From IMG/VR virus record IMGVR_UViG_3300010158_000045, positions 25,398 to 89,397 of that record: a stretch of 64,000 bases of DNA; one strand, written 5' to 3'. A program made the translations under genes and the position numbers. This DNA comes from a virus. This document shows, piece by piece, positions 8,969-17,292 of this stretch (within the stretch, counting starts at the first letter, position 1; every line of letters begins with the position of its first letter). The notes under the pieces are model-generated. The model made no database searches. It saw only the letters and a list, made by a program, of their open reading frames with translations, and was not told where the DNA came from.

Positions 8969-9806
8969 AGGATTTTTAATTTTTGCACAAAATACAGATA
9001 CTGTCGATTATGTTGAACAGGCGTATGCACTTGCTTTAAGTATTAAACACAGTCAGCAAACTATTAAGAATATTTCGTTAGTTACTAATTCAAAAGTTCC
9101 TAAAAAATATACTAAAATATTTGATCAAATTATTCCAATTCCGTATTTTAAAAAAATAAAAAACAGCCCGTTACATGCAGAACATAGGTATCAATTATAC
9201 TCCGCCACGCCCTATACTGAAACAATAGTTTTAGATAGCGACATGCTATTGTCGGAAGATATAACAGATTGGTGGAACTATTGCAGTAATTACGATGTGC
9301 ATTTTTGTAGCCATATTACTAACTACAAATTAGAAACAATAGTAGATACAGTACATCGTAAAACATTTATTGAAAATAACTTGCCTAATGTTTATTATGC
9401 ATTACACTATTTTAAAAAATCGGATACAGCCCGGGAGTTTTATAAAATTCTTGAATTTGTTGTTAATAACTGGGAAGGCTGTTATGGCAGATTTGCTTCC
9501 GAACATTATCAGGATTGGGTAAGTATGGATGTATCTGCCGCCATTGCTATTAAACTTTCTGGTTTAGAAAATGCCGCGTTTAGTAAATTAAATCCTATGC
9601 AATTTACTCATATGAAAACACCTATTCAAGGATGGCCTGTTGTTCCTGATAGCTGGCAAACTGCTGTGCCTTGTGTCTTAAATAGCAGTGGAAATCTTGT
9701 AGTAGGCAATATACGTCAACATAAACTATTCCACTATGTTGAAAAACATTTTATTAATAAAAAAATATTATCTAAATTAGAAGGACTATTCAATGAAAAA
9801 AATTGA
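8961..9806 (+). CDS. GT-A-type glycosyltransferase-like protein, second paralogue
   Basis: 281 residues, GTG start inside the end of the preceding gene. It begins with FAQNTDTVDYVEQAYALALSI, a pattern like the preceding protein, and carries VLDSDMLL near residue 92 as the candidate DxD site. Conserved Trp and His residues (HYQDWVSMDVS, FTHMKTPIQGW) fit an acceptor pocket. The layout resembles small cytoplasmic glycosyltransferases of T4-like phages. Overlap with both neighbours indicates an operon. Donor and acceptor are unknown. Confidence 0.6.
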   Translation: MSKGFLIFAQNTDTVDYVEQAYALALSIKHSQQTIKNISLVTNSKVPKKYTKIFDQIIPIPYFKKIKNSPLHAEHRYQLYSATPYTETIVLDSDMLLSEDITDWWNYCSNYDVHFCSHITNYKLETIVDTVHRKTFIENNLPNVYYALHYFKKSDTAREFYKILEFVVNNWEGCYGRFASEHYQDWVSMDVSAAIAIKLSGLENAAFSKLNPMQFTHMKTPIQGWPVVPDSWQTAVPCVLNSSGNLVVGNIRQHKLFHYVEKHFINKKILSKLEGLFNEKN

Positions 9807-10416
9807 AGACGGTTTGAGTGCTGAGGATCTAGATAATATTGCAAGACTATCTTTTAATCCAATTTATAGATTATATTTTAATCTTGAGTCGGGCGAAATA
9901 CTAGCCTTATCCAACGAGGATCGTTCCGAATATGATCATAACATAATTGTTTCTTATGAACAGTACGAAGCATTTATTACAGGCCGAGAGCATTTTAAAG
10001 ATTGGTCAGTTATTAACACTAAAAACGGAGTAGAATTAATACAAAAAGTATTTCAAGGACACACATTTAGAAATAACATGTTTGAATGGATTATAGATCC
10101 CCCGACTAAATCTACAGATTTAGTTGTGCATTGGGATGAGTACAAAAAGCATTGGATTTTTATAATTTCAGATAATGCAAGACAACGTTATTACGATAAA
10201 AAAATAACTACACCTATAGTTAAATTTTTTATTACATTGCAAAACGATTTTGATTTCTTAATAAGAACTATAGAAATTGAACTAAAACTACTAATAGTAG
10301 ACAAGGTTATTGTGCCGTTTGAATTTAATTTAGAATCAAAAATAGATCAAATATCGATCAGTTCTAGAACAGTATTTGATAGTTATGGATTGAAAATATG
10401 GAAAATAAAAAAATAA
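9793..10416 (+). CDS. Unknown protein of the glycosyltransferase cluster
   Basis: 207 residues, not recognised. The N-terminus is a predicted helix followed by strands (YRLYFNLESGEILALSN). The middle has WIIDPP and a Trp-rich stretch (HWDEYKKHWIFIISD). The C-terminus is Ile/Lys-rich with alternating strands. No catalytic motif. It overlaps the preceding gene by 14 nt and the next by 19 nt, so it is expressed with the glycosyltransferase-like proteins. Confidence 0.6.
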   Translation: MKKIEDGLSAEDLDNIARLSFNPIYRLYFNLESGEILALSNEDRSEYDHNIIVSYEQYEAFITGREHFKDWSVINTKNGVELIQKVFQGHTFRNNMFEWIIDPPTKSTDLVVHWDEYKKHWIFIISDNARQRYYDKKITTPIVKFFITLQNDFDFLIRTIEIELKLLIVDKVIVPFEFNLESKIDQISISSRTVFDSYGLKIWKIKK

Positions 10417-11309
10417 AAATTATAGATCAAGACATCGTATTTTTAAGTTACGACGAACCAAACGCTGAAAAAAATTATGCAGATTTGTTAGCAAAGGTTC
10501 CTTGGGCCAAACGTGTGCATGGTGTTAAAGGTAGCGATGCCGCACACAAGGCCTGTGCAAAACTAAGCGAAACAGAATATTTTATTACAGTAGACGGTGA
10601 TAACATTGTTGACCCTAAATTTTTAGAAGTTGAAATAGATTTAGATGAATTAGGTCTTACACCCGACCACGTATTCAGCTGGTGCGGCAATGTTCATGTA
10701 AACAATCTTATGTACGGAAATGGCGGGCTCAAAATGTGGACACGTCAGTTTGTTAACAAAATGAAAACACATGAAAATTCAGATCCTACAGATACTAAAG
10801 GATTAGTAGAATTTTGTTTTGATAACAAATACTATCAGTTTAACGAAAATTATAGTGAGAGCTTTACCAATGCAAGTCCGTTTCAAGCCTTTAGAGCAGG
10901 ATTTCGGGAAGGTGTTAAAATGAGTTTAGACCAAGGTGCTAAAGTAAAAGATCTTAAAAGTATTTGGTGGCAAAACTATGACAGATTGTTAGTATGGTGT
11001 AACATTGGTGCAGATGTTCCTAATGGTGATTGGAGCATTTATGGTGCAAGAGAGGGAGCATACTTGACCAATTGTACTGATTGGGACTATACCAATGTTC
11101 GTGATTTTGAATATCTAACACAACAGTGGGAAGAAAAATACAGTAAAATTACTGAAGAAATGTTATCTTATGAAATTATGGGATTAGGTGAAACTCTTAA
11201 ACATGAATGTAATTTAGAAATTACAGATATTGATGCTGCCGGAAGTAAATTTTTTAAACGAGTTTTTAACAATAGTCCCCGTATTACAAGGAAAAAACAC
11301 AATGTATGA
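10398..11309 (+). CDS. Glycosyltransferase-like protein, third of cluster
   Basis: 303 residues. The start (DIVFLSYDEPNAEKNYADLL) and FITVDGDNIVDP near residue 60 (a DxD-type motif preceded by a strand) fit a GT-A nucleotide-diphosphosugar fold. The next gene has the same two elements (DIAFISYNEPKA and YVVDADASI), so these two form a second paralogous pair distinct from the first. Later conserved features are YGNGGLKMW and FRAGFREGVKMS, matched in the next protein by YGYGGVKLL and WRSSFRECVKLS. Cytoplasmic, no membrane segment. Substrate unknown. Confidence 0.6.
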   Translation: MENKKIKIIDQDIVFLSYDEPNAEKNYADLLAKVPWAKRVHGVKGSDAAHKACAKLSETEYFITVDGDNIVDPKFLEVEIDLDELGLTPDHVFSWCGNVHVNNLMYGNGGLKMWTRQFVNKMKTHENSDPTDTKGLVEFCFDNKYYQFNENYSESFTNASPFQAFRAGFREGVKMSLDQGAKVKDLKSIWWQNYDRLLVWCNIGADVPNGDWSIYGAREGAYLTNCTDWDYTNVRDFEYLTQQWEEKYSKITEEMLSYEIMGLGETLKHECNLEITDIDAAGSKFFKRVFNNSPRITRKKHNV

Positions 11310-12015
11310 TATTGCATTTATAAGTTATAATGAGCCTAAAGCTACGGATCAATACATACTGTTATTAAAGAATCATACTTATAATAGAATTTTTAGAGTT
11401 CAAAATATTAAAGGTATACATCAAGCTCATATTGAAGCCGCTAAAAAATCAAATACTAATATGTTTTATGTAGTTGATGCAGATGCCAGTATATTACCTA
11501 GCTTTAAATTTGATTTAAAATTAGAAAAAGACGAAGAAGATACTGTGTATGTTTGGAGATCAGTAAACCCTATCAACGGATTAGAATATGGGTATGGTGG
11601 AGTTAAATTATTGCCCAAGCAAATGACTATTGATATGAACACATCTAATGTTGATATGACTACTAGTATCAGCAAGAAATTTAAATCATTTAATAAAATT
11701 AGTAACATAACAGAATTTAATATTGATCCGTTATGTACATGGCGTAGTAGTTTTAGAGAATGTGTTAAATTGTCCAGCAAGAGTATTACTGGACAATTAG
11801 ATGCGGAAACTACTGAGCGTTTAAAAATCTGGAGATTCAATCATAGCAAAGCCCCGTTCGCAGAGTATTCTAGGGGCGGCGCAAGCGCAGGAGAATGGTA
11901 TGGCTCAACGTATAAAGATGACCCAGAAGCACTGTCTAAGATTAATGATTTTGAATGGCTAGAACATCAGTTCAATGCGCATATTGCACAATTCCCGCCA
12001 GAGTCTTTTAAATAA
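11302..12015 (+). CDS. Glycosyltransferase-like protein, fourth of cluster
   Basis: 237 residues from the ATG at 11302. A longer reading from 11230 exists, but this ATG has an AAGGAAAA SD, overlaps the previous stop by 8 nt and aligns with the paralogue's start. It is related to the preceding protein: SYNEPKA, VVDADAS (DxD-like, near residue 53), YGYGGVKLL and FRECVKLS. It ends with an acidic/aromatic tail (DFEWLEHQF, compare DFEYLTQQW in the paralogue). The C-terminal end overlaps convergent thyX by 8 nt with no terminator between. Activity is inferred from fold-level motifs. Confidence 0.58.
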   Translation: MYDIAFISYNEPKATDQYILLLKNHTYNRIFRVQNIKGIHQAHIEAAKKSNTNMFYVVDADASILPSFKFDLKLEKDEEDTVYVWRSVNPINGLEYGYGGVKLLPKQMTIDMNTSNVDMTTSISKKFKSFNKISNITEFNIDPLCTWRSSFRECVKLSSKSITGQLDAETTERLKIWRFNHSKAPFAEYSRGGASAGEWYGSTYKDDPEALSKINDFEWLEHQFNAHIAQFPPESFK

Positions 12016-12688
12016 GATCGTTTGTTAAAGGAAAGATTTCAGCTATCACTCGAGCACAGGCAATTGCAACTTCTTGATGCTCTTTCTGTGTGCCATTGGC
12101 ACTACGTAATTCAATAAAATGAATCCAGCTACGTAATGTGCCATTCATATATAAACGGCTTTCTGTAAGTCCTTCGGGTAGTACAGCTCGGGCTTGTTCT
12201 TTAGCGATGCCTTTTTCAATAGCCCATGTATAAGCATTTTGGGCTGTTTCAATAACTTTATTTTGCATCTGTTCCCACTGATAAGCAAGGAACCGATCAG
12301 CATCATCATTTTGAATGTCTAATTCAATTGAGTTTTGTCTGTTCTTTGTATCTTGCTTTCGTGCATCTCTACGTACAAACGACAAGTCTTTAGTAGGGTC
12401 AGCATATCGCTGACTGAACTCTTGGAAACTAAAACTTCTGTGTCGCAAGATTTGACGGGCAATATCTCGGGTTGTAGTAATTTCGATGCAGGCTGAGACC
12501 ATTTCGAGTGGTGACCAGTGCTGGTGTTTGATGAGGTATCGGATGAGTTTTTCGGATGTGTCTGTGTTGAGTTGATTACTTGGATTGGACACACGGGCGC
12601 AATACGCAATGAGTTCCTGCGCATCTTTGATGCCCAAATTTGCAAATTCTGGTGTGGGTTGACTGTAGCTAAGTAACTGAACATTCAT
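12008..12688 (-). CDS. thyX: Flavin-dependent thymidylate synthase ThyX
   Basis: 226 residues, the usual family length. Residues 82-94 are the ThyX signature RHRxxSxxxxSxR (RHRSFSFQEFSQR). Residues 40-75 carry the conserved HQHWSPLEM region, and the C-terminus has the substrate-binding segment with SWIHFIELR. The enzyme methylates dUMP to dTMP using FAD, NADPH and methylene-tetrahydrofolate, supplying thymidine for phage DNA synthesis. It is the last gene of the minus-strand run. A TATAAATA box overlaps its upstream region but is too close to the start to serve it. Confidence 0.95.
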   Translation of the reverse strand: MNVQLLSYSQPTPEFANLGIKDAQELIAYCARVSNPSNQLNTDTSEKLIRYLIKHQHWSPLEMVSACIEITTTRDIARQILRHRSFSFQEFSQRYADPTKDLSFVRRDARKQDTKNRQNSIELDIQNDDADRFLAYQWEQMQNKVIETAQNAYTWAIEKGIAKEQARAVLPEGLTESRLYMNGTLRSWIHFIELRSANGTQKEHQEVAIACARVIAEIFPLTNDLI

Positions 12689-12691
12689 TAT

Positions 12692-13012
12692 TTATAACTT
12701 CTTTTTCTTGAGAAATTTTTGAGTGCTATGTTCAATGTCTTTTTTAACCTTGTGCGTATCTAGTTTAAAATCGACATCCACAATTTCACTCTCGTAGCGT
12801 TTAACCATTTCGGATAGATTCTTTTCAAAGGCACTCCATCCGTCTTTTTTAACCTGACTTGTTATTTTTATTTCCCAAGTTTTACCATTTCTAAAATTGA
12901 TCAATACTGCATGTACGTAGCCAAGAGGCATCACATTTAGTTTAATATCCCCGAAAACTTCAGGCCAATTTGCTATGACATCTTTGGGAAGTACTTTTCC
13001 CGTTGATGTCAC
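12692..13012 (-). CDS. Conserved phage hypothetical protein
   Basis: 106 residues, unrecognised. The N-terminal part contains WPEVFGDIKLNVMPLGYVHAV and a short beta pair (VLINFRNGKTWEIKI), followed by a long basic helix ending in a Lys run (FLKKKKL). The latter suggests nucleic-acid or acidic-protein binding. It starts within 4 nt of the upstream stop, in one operon with the genes up to moxR. Confidence 0.6.
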   Translation of the reverse strand: MTSTGKVLPKDVIANWPEVFGDIKLNVMPLGYVHAVLINFRNGKTWEIKITSQVKKDGWSAFEKNLSEMVKRYESEIVDVDFKLDTHKVKKDIEHSTQKFLKKKKL

Positions 13013-13608
13013 GATTCAGTAGTTACCTTAGTTTTCTTTGTAGTTGGAACTAATGCTTCTGCTTGACGACGCAATTCAGCCGCTTGCTTGCTTAGACGAT
13101 CTGCTTCACTTCGAAATTGTTTTGCTTGAGCTTCCGGAGTTGATGGCACTGTAGCAGTCACAGTTGGAGCGACAGTTTCTGTAACCGGTACGGTCTCAGC
13201 CTTTTTGATTTCTGGAGTGTTTGACTTCAACGACAATTCGTCTACAGCTACACCTCGTTGCTCGGCAATAATTTGATTCAACTCGGATAATATAATAGTA
13301 TTAGAGTTAGTCGGAGTCATTTCAATATCGCTAGTGCCAACTTTAATTAATCGGCCTTGTGCATGCAAAGCAGATAACATTGTGCTACCATCGGGAAAAG
13401 TTGAACGAGCCATAACTTCGGCAAACTCGTAAGCATCTTGGCCAGCATTGCTTTCTACCAAATTAATAATTGCATCGTGATATGCATCGGGCAAATTTTC
13501 AGTTGGTACGATTAAACAATTATGTGCATCACCTGGTAATGTGCGATATACTATAATACATTTTTTCTTTGTAGTAGCAACTCTGCCTACGTGTTTAAGT
13601 TCGGCCAT
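13009..13608 (-). CDS. Conserved phage hypothetical protein with Ala/Thr/Pro linker and coiled-coil tail
   Basis: 199 residues. Residues 1-125 form a compact mixed domain (CIIVYRTLPGDAHNCLIVPTENLPDAYHDAII, then STFPDGSTMLSALHAQGRL). Residues 130-160 are a Thr/Val/Pro linker, and residues 160-190 a charged coiled-coil (EADRLSKQAAELRRQAEAL). No enzyme motif is seen. The layout (domain, linker, coil) suggests an adaptor, but nothing in the sequence names a partner. Confidence 0.6.
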   Translation of the reverse strand: MAELKHVGRVATTKKKCIIVYRTLPGDAHNCLIVPTENLPDAYHDAIINLVESNAGQDAYEFAEVMARSTFPDGSTMLSALHAQGRLIKVGTSDIEMTPTNSNTIILSELNQIIAEQRGVAVDELSLKSNTPEIKKAETVPVTETVAPTVTATVPSTPEAQAKQFRSEADRLSKQAAELRRQAEALVPTTKKTKVTTES

Positions 13609-13612
13609 AATA

Positions 13613-13855
13613 TTATCCTTGTGCTTTTTGAGCTTCGGCTTGCTTTTGTACTTGCTCTAAAAAGTTTGTTAGTTTATTGTAAATCGTACCAACTGCGACC
13701 ATTTCGTTTGGTTTGAATGCACCGCGTTGGCTGCCCAAATCAATAATGTTTTTCATTGCGGCCAAGTCATTGATAGTTAAATCATTTGCTTGATCTTGTT
13801 GTTGTGCATCCTGTGCAGGCGCTTGTTCTTGTGTATCTTGTACAGTATCAGTCAT
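13613..13855 (-). CDS. Small conserved phage protein with Gln-rich N-terminus
   Basis: 80 residues. The first 28 are disordered and rich in Gln, Asp and Ala. The remainder (INDLAAMKNIIDLGSQRGAF, then MVAVGTIYNKLTNFLEQVQ) is a helical domain familiar from T4-like cyanophage hypotheticals. A clear SD (AAGGAG) precedes the ATG. Function unknown. Confidence 0.65.
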   Translation of the reverse strand: MTDTVQDTQEQAPAQDAQQQDQANDLTINDLAAMKNIIDLGSQRGAFKPNEMVAVGTIYNKLTNFLEQVQKQAEAQKAQG

Positions 13856-13895
13856 GTGTATCTCCTTTGAAAAGTACTAATATTAATTATCTTGT

Positions 13896-14174
13896 TTATA
13901 AAATCGGACAAGCAATCGTGAAAAAACTTAGTTCTTTTTCACTTTCAAAGCCAATTCGTGTATTATATACAATAGTATTTGAACTATCGAGCCCAATGCC
14001 CTGTCCTATGTAGTACCGATTATTTAAGTTCTTACTGATCCACGCATCTAAAGATTTGATTAACGTGGGATTATATCGGTCAATAATTGTGTATTTAAAA
14101 TGGGGACAGGCAAAATCAACCCTCCGCAAATTGAAATAATTTAAAGGATTGGCTTTGCCTGCTTTTAGTGTCAT
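13896..14174 (-). CDS. Small hypothetical protein
   Basis: 92 residues, unrecognised. Predicted mixed alpha/beta with a basic N-terminal half (NYFNLRRVDFACPHFKYTII) and a strand-rich C-terminal half. It overlaps the end of the upstream VWA/metallopeptidase gene by 4 nt (ATGA), so it is translationally coupled to it and may act with the MoxR-VWA pair. Confidence 0.55.
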   Translation of the reverse strand: MTLKAGKANPLNYFNLRRVDFACPHFKYTIIDRYNPTLIKSLDAWISKNLNNRYYIGQGIGLDSSNTIVYNTRIGFESEKELSFFTIACPIL

Positions 14175-15355
14175 GCTACTTCTTTAACTTCTTCGTAGTA
14201 CGCATACTCGCCGAATGGAGGAACAATTTTATCATTGCCGTGAATAATAAACACTGTATCACAGTAGTTTTCATCACCCCAGCTACCCCAAGGATAACCG
14301 TCTGTAAACATGATAAACTTCTTAGGATGAATATCATTTTCTTTCATGTAATCCCAGTTAACATCAAACTCTGTTCCGCCACCGCCCATTGGCTCGTAGT
14401 AGTCAAACTCGTCGATGTTATATCCATCAAAATCAGCTTCGTTGTATACTTTAGTGTCAAAGCACCACACTTTAATTTTAAAGTCTTGATACTCTTGCAT
14501 AATACCTTTGATCTCTGACAAAAAGTCTTTAGCCTGCTCGTCACCGATACTACCTGACATGTCAATGCCTACACAAATATCAATAGTTTCTTGAAATTGT
14601 GTACCGGGCAAAATAGCGTTCATATGCCAGCCCTTACGATTAGGACGCATAAACGAATAGTCGTTTTTAATAGTACTTTGAATTTGCTGGCGTAAGATCT
14701 CACGCCAATTCATTTTAGGTTCTGTAAAATCTTTAATCATTCGTTGTACACTTGCAGGAGTATTACCTGCACCTGCGGCATTTGCCGCTTGAATAGTAGC
14801 TTCACGAATTTCGTCACGAATCTGTTTTAATTCTTCTTTGGTATACTTAGGCTGATTACCCTTGCCGTCTTCGCCCCAATCAATGTGTTCATCCAACAAT
14901 TGACCAAGTGCATTAAGTTCATCTTCGTCCATTTCGTCAAAGATTTTGTCATAGACTTCTTCTGCACCCATACCGTAATATTTAGGGTCATGGAAGATTT
15001 TAATACCTTCAATATTGTGTTCACCGATACGGTCACGAACTAATTGTCCATTTACACAATAGTCAGCGGCAATATTAAAAATACGTGCGTTACGACCTTC
15101 ACGACGACCCATGTGGTCAAATACGTTGTGTAAAATTTCGTGTGCAATAACAAACTCTACTTGCTTAACACTAAGTGGAGCAAAAAATTCACGATTAAAA
15201 TAGATTGTGCGTCCATCAGTAGCGGCAGTGGGAACCCAATCTGATGCTTCTTGGATTTTTAAACGTGTAGCCATATTGCCGAAAAACGGATGGCGAAGTA
15301 GTAGACCCACACGGGCTACAATAATTTTATCAATAATTGGATCTGCGTTTGACAT
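14171..15355 (-). CDS. VWA-like protein with N-terminal putative metallopeptidase domain (MoxR partner)
   Basis: 394 residues from the ATG at 15355, chosen over an upstream ATG because AGGAG lies at the right distance before it. Residues 71-76 (AHEILH) are a zinc-metallopeptidase HExxH motif inside a domain of the DUF2201/PF13203 type. Near residue 265 the motif DMSGS begins a von Willebrand A-like domain (PF09967 type), and FTDGYPWG is a later metal-site loop. Such proteins are encoded beside MoxR AAA+ ATPases, which remodel targets that the VWA part binds; the MoxR gene is directly upstream here. A host target is likely but unknown. A promoter with a UUCG-loop hairpin in its spacer precedes it. 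Confidence 0.85.
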   Translation of the reverse strand: MSNADPIIDKIIVARVGLLLRHPFFGNMATRLKIQEASDWVPTAATDGRTIYFNREFFAPLSVKQVEFVIAHEILHNVFDHMGRREGRNARIFNIAADYCVNGQLVRDRIGEHNIEGIKIFHDPKYYGMGAEEVYDKIFDEMDEDELNALGQLLDEHIDWGEDGKGNQPKYTKEELKQIRDEIREATIQAANAAGAGNTPASVQRMIKDFTEPKMNWREILRQQIQSTIKNDYSFMRPNRKGWHMNAILPGTQFQETIDICVGIDMSGSIGDEQAKDFLSEIKGIMQEYQDFKIKVWCFDTKVYNEADFDGYNIDEFDYYEPMGGGGTEFDVNWDYMKENDIHPKKFIMFTDGYPWGSWGDENYCDTVFIIHGNDKIVPPFGEYAYYEEVKEVA

Positions 15356-15384
15356 ATTTGCTCCTGATTGTTTACTATGTATAT

Positions 15385-15413
15385 AGTATAACACCTCCCG
15401 AAGGAGGTGTCAA
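15385..15413 (-). promoter_or_regulatory. Sigma70 promoter with UUCG-tetraloop hairpin filling its spacer
   Basis: Minus strand: -35 TTGACA (15408-15413), 17-nt spacer, -10 TATACT (15385-15390). Positions 15391-15410 form a perfect 8-bp stem ACACCTCC/GGAGGTGT closed by TTCG, so the spacer is the hairpin. In RNA reading through from moxR this gives a C(UUCG)G-type hairpin, a very stable element known from T4 intercistronic RNA. RNA started at this promoter would lack it. Confidence 0.7.
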
Positions 15414-15429
15414 ATACAGCTACACCAAA

Positions 15430-16521
15430 TTACTTCTCTGTAGCGGCGCTAATGTACTTACCAAACTTAGCGTGGAAAGCATCGAAACATTTGATCTCGT
15501 CTGGATCTAATGGCAATTTGTAAGTGCTCAATGCCAATTTAGTACCCATAATAACCAATTCTGTTTCAAAATTATCCATGATAAATTGGAAGAAGTTGTT
15601 AACTTGATCATTCCAATTTTTGGCTTTCTTTTCGCAAGACTCTTTAAGTTCGTAGCACAACGATACAGTCAAAGAATACATAGCACTAATTTCTTTAGTT
15701 TTAAGTTCTTTAATTTTACCGCTCAAAATGTCTGTAGGATTAGGCATTTTGCTTGCGTGTTTACGGTGTGCCATAAACTTAACTGCCAAACCTTCGCCTA
15801 CAGAACCTGACACTAAATCAGTTAACGTGTCGTTATCGCAGTCGTCGTCTGTAAGCAATTCGCTTACAAAACTCCAAGAGCGAGGAGTAGCAAACGCACG
15901 TGAGCTAGACTTTGGATCAAAGTCATACAAGTCTTTCTTGCTGAAAGTCAAAAAGCCCACAACATCCTGATGGATCTTGTTGTCTACGGCCCAGCCAAAA
16001 TAGTCATCCCAGTCCACTGTCATTTCCAAGTGAACAAAACGATTAGCCAACGGAGCAGGCATACGGAATGTAACGCCTTTATCTGTTTCGCGATTACCAG
16101 CCGCTACCAACATAACGTTGTCGGGCAAGTGATACGTACCTACACGGCGATTCAAAACCAACTGATAGGCAGCCGCTTGTACGCTAGGAGCCGCACTATT
16201 CATTTCGTCTAAGAACAAAATAATGTGTTTGTGTTTTGCCGCCATTTCTTGTGTTGGCAATTCGTTAGGCGGTGCCCAACGCATAGTATTGTCGTTAGAA
16301 TCAAAGTAGGGGATACCTTTAATATCAGTAGGTTCCCAAAGACTTAGCCGTACATCAATTACATGGGCATCAAGTTCGGTACCCAGTTGTTTAATAATAT
16401 CGGATTTACCAATTCCGGGAGGACCCCATAGGAAAATTGGACGTTTGTTTTTAAATGCTTTACGCAGAGACTTTTTTGCACCTTGGGGGCCTACGGTGCG
16501 AGTAGCGAGTTCTGATGCCAT
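15430..16521 (-). CDS. MoxR-family AAA+ ATPase
   Basis: 363 residues. Walker A is GPPGIGKS at 33-40 and Walker B is ILFLDEMN at 101-108. Later come the sensor-1 type segment LVAAGNRETDKGV and the MoxR-like APLANRFVHLEM arginine-finger region near 180-190. MoxR ATPases are cytoplasmic ring-forming chaperones that work with a VWA partner, and the next gene downstream encodes such a partner with a metallopeptidase domain. It has its own strong sigma70 promoter (16578-16606) and an AGGAAAAG SD. The pairing argues for a functional two-component remodelling system rather than a stray ATPase. Confidence 0.9.
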   Translation of the reverse strand: MASELATRTVGPQGAKKSLRKAFKNKRPIFLWGPPGIGKSDIIKQLGTELDAHVIDVRLSLWEPTDIKGIPYFDSNDNTMRWAPPNELPTQEMAAKHKHIILFLDEMNSAAPSVQAAAYQLVLNRRVGTYHLPDNVMLVAAGNRETDKGVTFRMPAPLANRFVHLEMTVDWDDYFGWAVDNKIHQDVVGFLTFSKKDLYDFDPKSSSRAFATPRSWSFVSELLTDDDCDNDTLTDLVSGSVGEGLAVKFMAHRKHASKMPNPTDILSGKIKELKTKEISAMYSLTVSLCYELKESCEKKAKNWNDQVNNFFQFIMDNFETELVIMGTKLALSTYKLPLDPDEIKCFDAFHAKFGKYISAATEK

Positions 16522-16577
16522 TTCTTTTCCTATCTTAGTTAAAAATAAATTGTTGTTGATTAACGCTGTATGTATGT

Positions 16578-16606
16578 ATTATACGGCATATAGTGTATCA
16601 AGTCAA
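16578..16606 (-). promoter_or_regulatory. Sigma70-type promoter (TTGACT-17-TATAAT) for moxR
   Basis: Minus strand: -35 TTGACT (16601-16606), 17-nt spacer, consensus -10 TATAAT (16578-16583), about 57 nt before the moxR ATG. The -35 overlaps the stop codon of the upstream gene. Confidence 0.78.
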
Positions 16607-17010
16607 CTGTTATTTTGACTAGCTAGCTCTTTTTCTCGCTCATTCATGGCCTTAATTAAACCAAATTTTCTAATGTCGTCCGAAAACAACATTAGTTCAA
16701 AACCCTTGCGCTCTGAGAAAACAGTAATTGACATTGGTGTAAGATAATAAGGGCAATCAACGTATCTTTCCAAAAAAATAATTGTTTGGGGACTGAGTTC
16801 GATTGGTTCTGTAAACGGAATTTCGTGCTCTTTCAATTCCAATTCTTTTACCAAAAATTCATAACCTTCGTCGGTTAATCTAAATGCATTCTCTTTGCCT
16901 ACTCGATTGCTTTGCCACCATTTACGACCAAATAGTGTTACATTGGCATCGTCTGTACTTTTGCCCCATTGCTCCAAAAAAATCTTAGTAAGTGTATTTC
17001 GGTTGATCAT
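16603..17010 (-). CDS. Conserved phage hypothetical protein
   Basis: 135 residues, unrecognised by name but of a type common in T4-like phages. The N-terminal ~60 residues look like a winged-helix-like helical domain (MINRNTLTKIFLEQWGKS, then RLTDEGYEFLVKELEL). The C-terminal half carries CPYYLTPMSITVFSERKGFELMLFSDDI, followed by a charged helix. No catalytic motif. It overlaps the upstream gene by 4 nt. Confidence 0.6.
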   Translation of the reverse strand: MINRNTLTKIFLEQWGKSTDDANVTLFGRKWWQSNRVGKENAFRLTDEGYEFLVKELELKEHEIPFTEPIELSPQTIIFLERYVDCPYYLTPMSITVFSERKGFELMLFSDDIRKFGLIKAMNEREKELASQNNS

Positions 17011-17291
17011 TTTACTACTGTGCCAGTAGTTAGCATAACTACCTGAAAATCCTCACATCCAAAAGTTAAATTTAATTTTTTAGCAAGATTTTTAGCGTGT
17101 CCAGGATTACTAAAAGACACTTTTTTATACTTAGGACCGGGATAGTTGACTAAGCTGTTAAAACTTTTTAAATTAAAAGGCTCGTTTTTGTAGAACACGG
17201 CCCATATGGCTTCAGCTTCTAAAATCTGTTCAGATTTATAAGTTTTTTTATTAGTATGTTCTAATAAAACTTTTGGCTTAGGTCTTGACAT
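17007..17291 (-). CDS. Small hypothetical protein under hairpin control
   Basis: 94 residues, basic, unrecognised. It contains GPKYKKVSFSNPGHAKNLAKKLN, suggesting a small nucleic-acid-binding or protein-interaction fold. Its 5' leader holds an 8-bp inverted repeat that covers part of the SD (17293-17319), with a late-type box further upstream. The coding end overlaps the next gene by 4 nt. Confidence 0.55.
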   Translation of the reverse strand: MSRPKPKVLLEHTNKKTYKSEQILEAEAIWAVFYKNEPFNLKSFNSLVNYPGPKYKKVSFSNPGHAKNLAKKLNLTFGCEDFQVVMLTTGTVVK

Positions 17292-17292
17292 A

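Noticed and set aside
11230-11301. Upstream extension of the fourth glycosyltransferase-like gene
   Set aside because: The first 24 codons overlap the preceding gene deeply and do not align with the paralogue; the ATG at 11302 has a good SD.
12319-12684. 121-codon minus-strand frame within thyX
   Set aside because: Overlaps thyX in another frame; thyX carries the complete family motif.
12689-12696. Perfect TATAAATA box on the minus strand before thyX
   Set aside because: It ends only a few bases before the ATG and overlaps the upstream stop codon, leaving no room for a leader or SD, so it is probably chance in AT-rich sequence.
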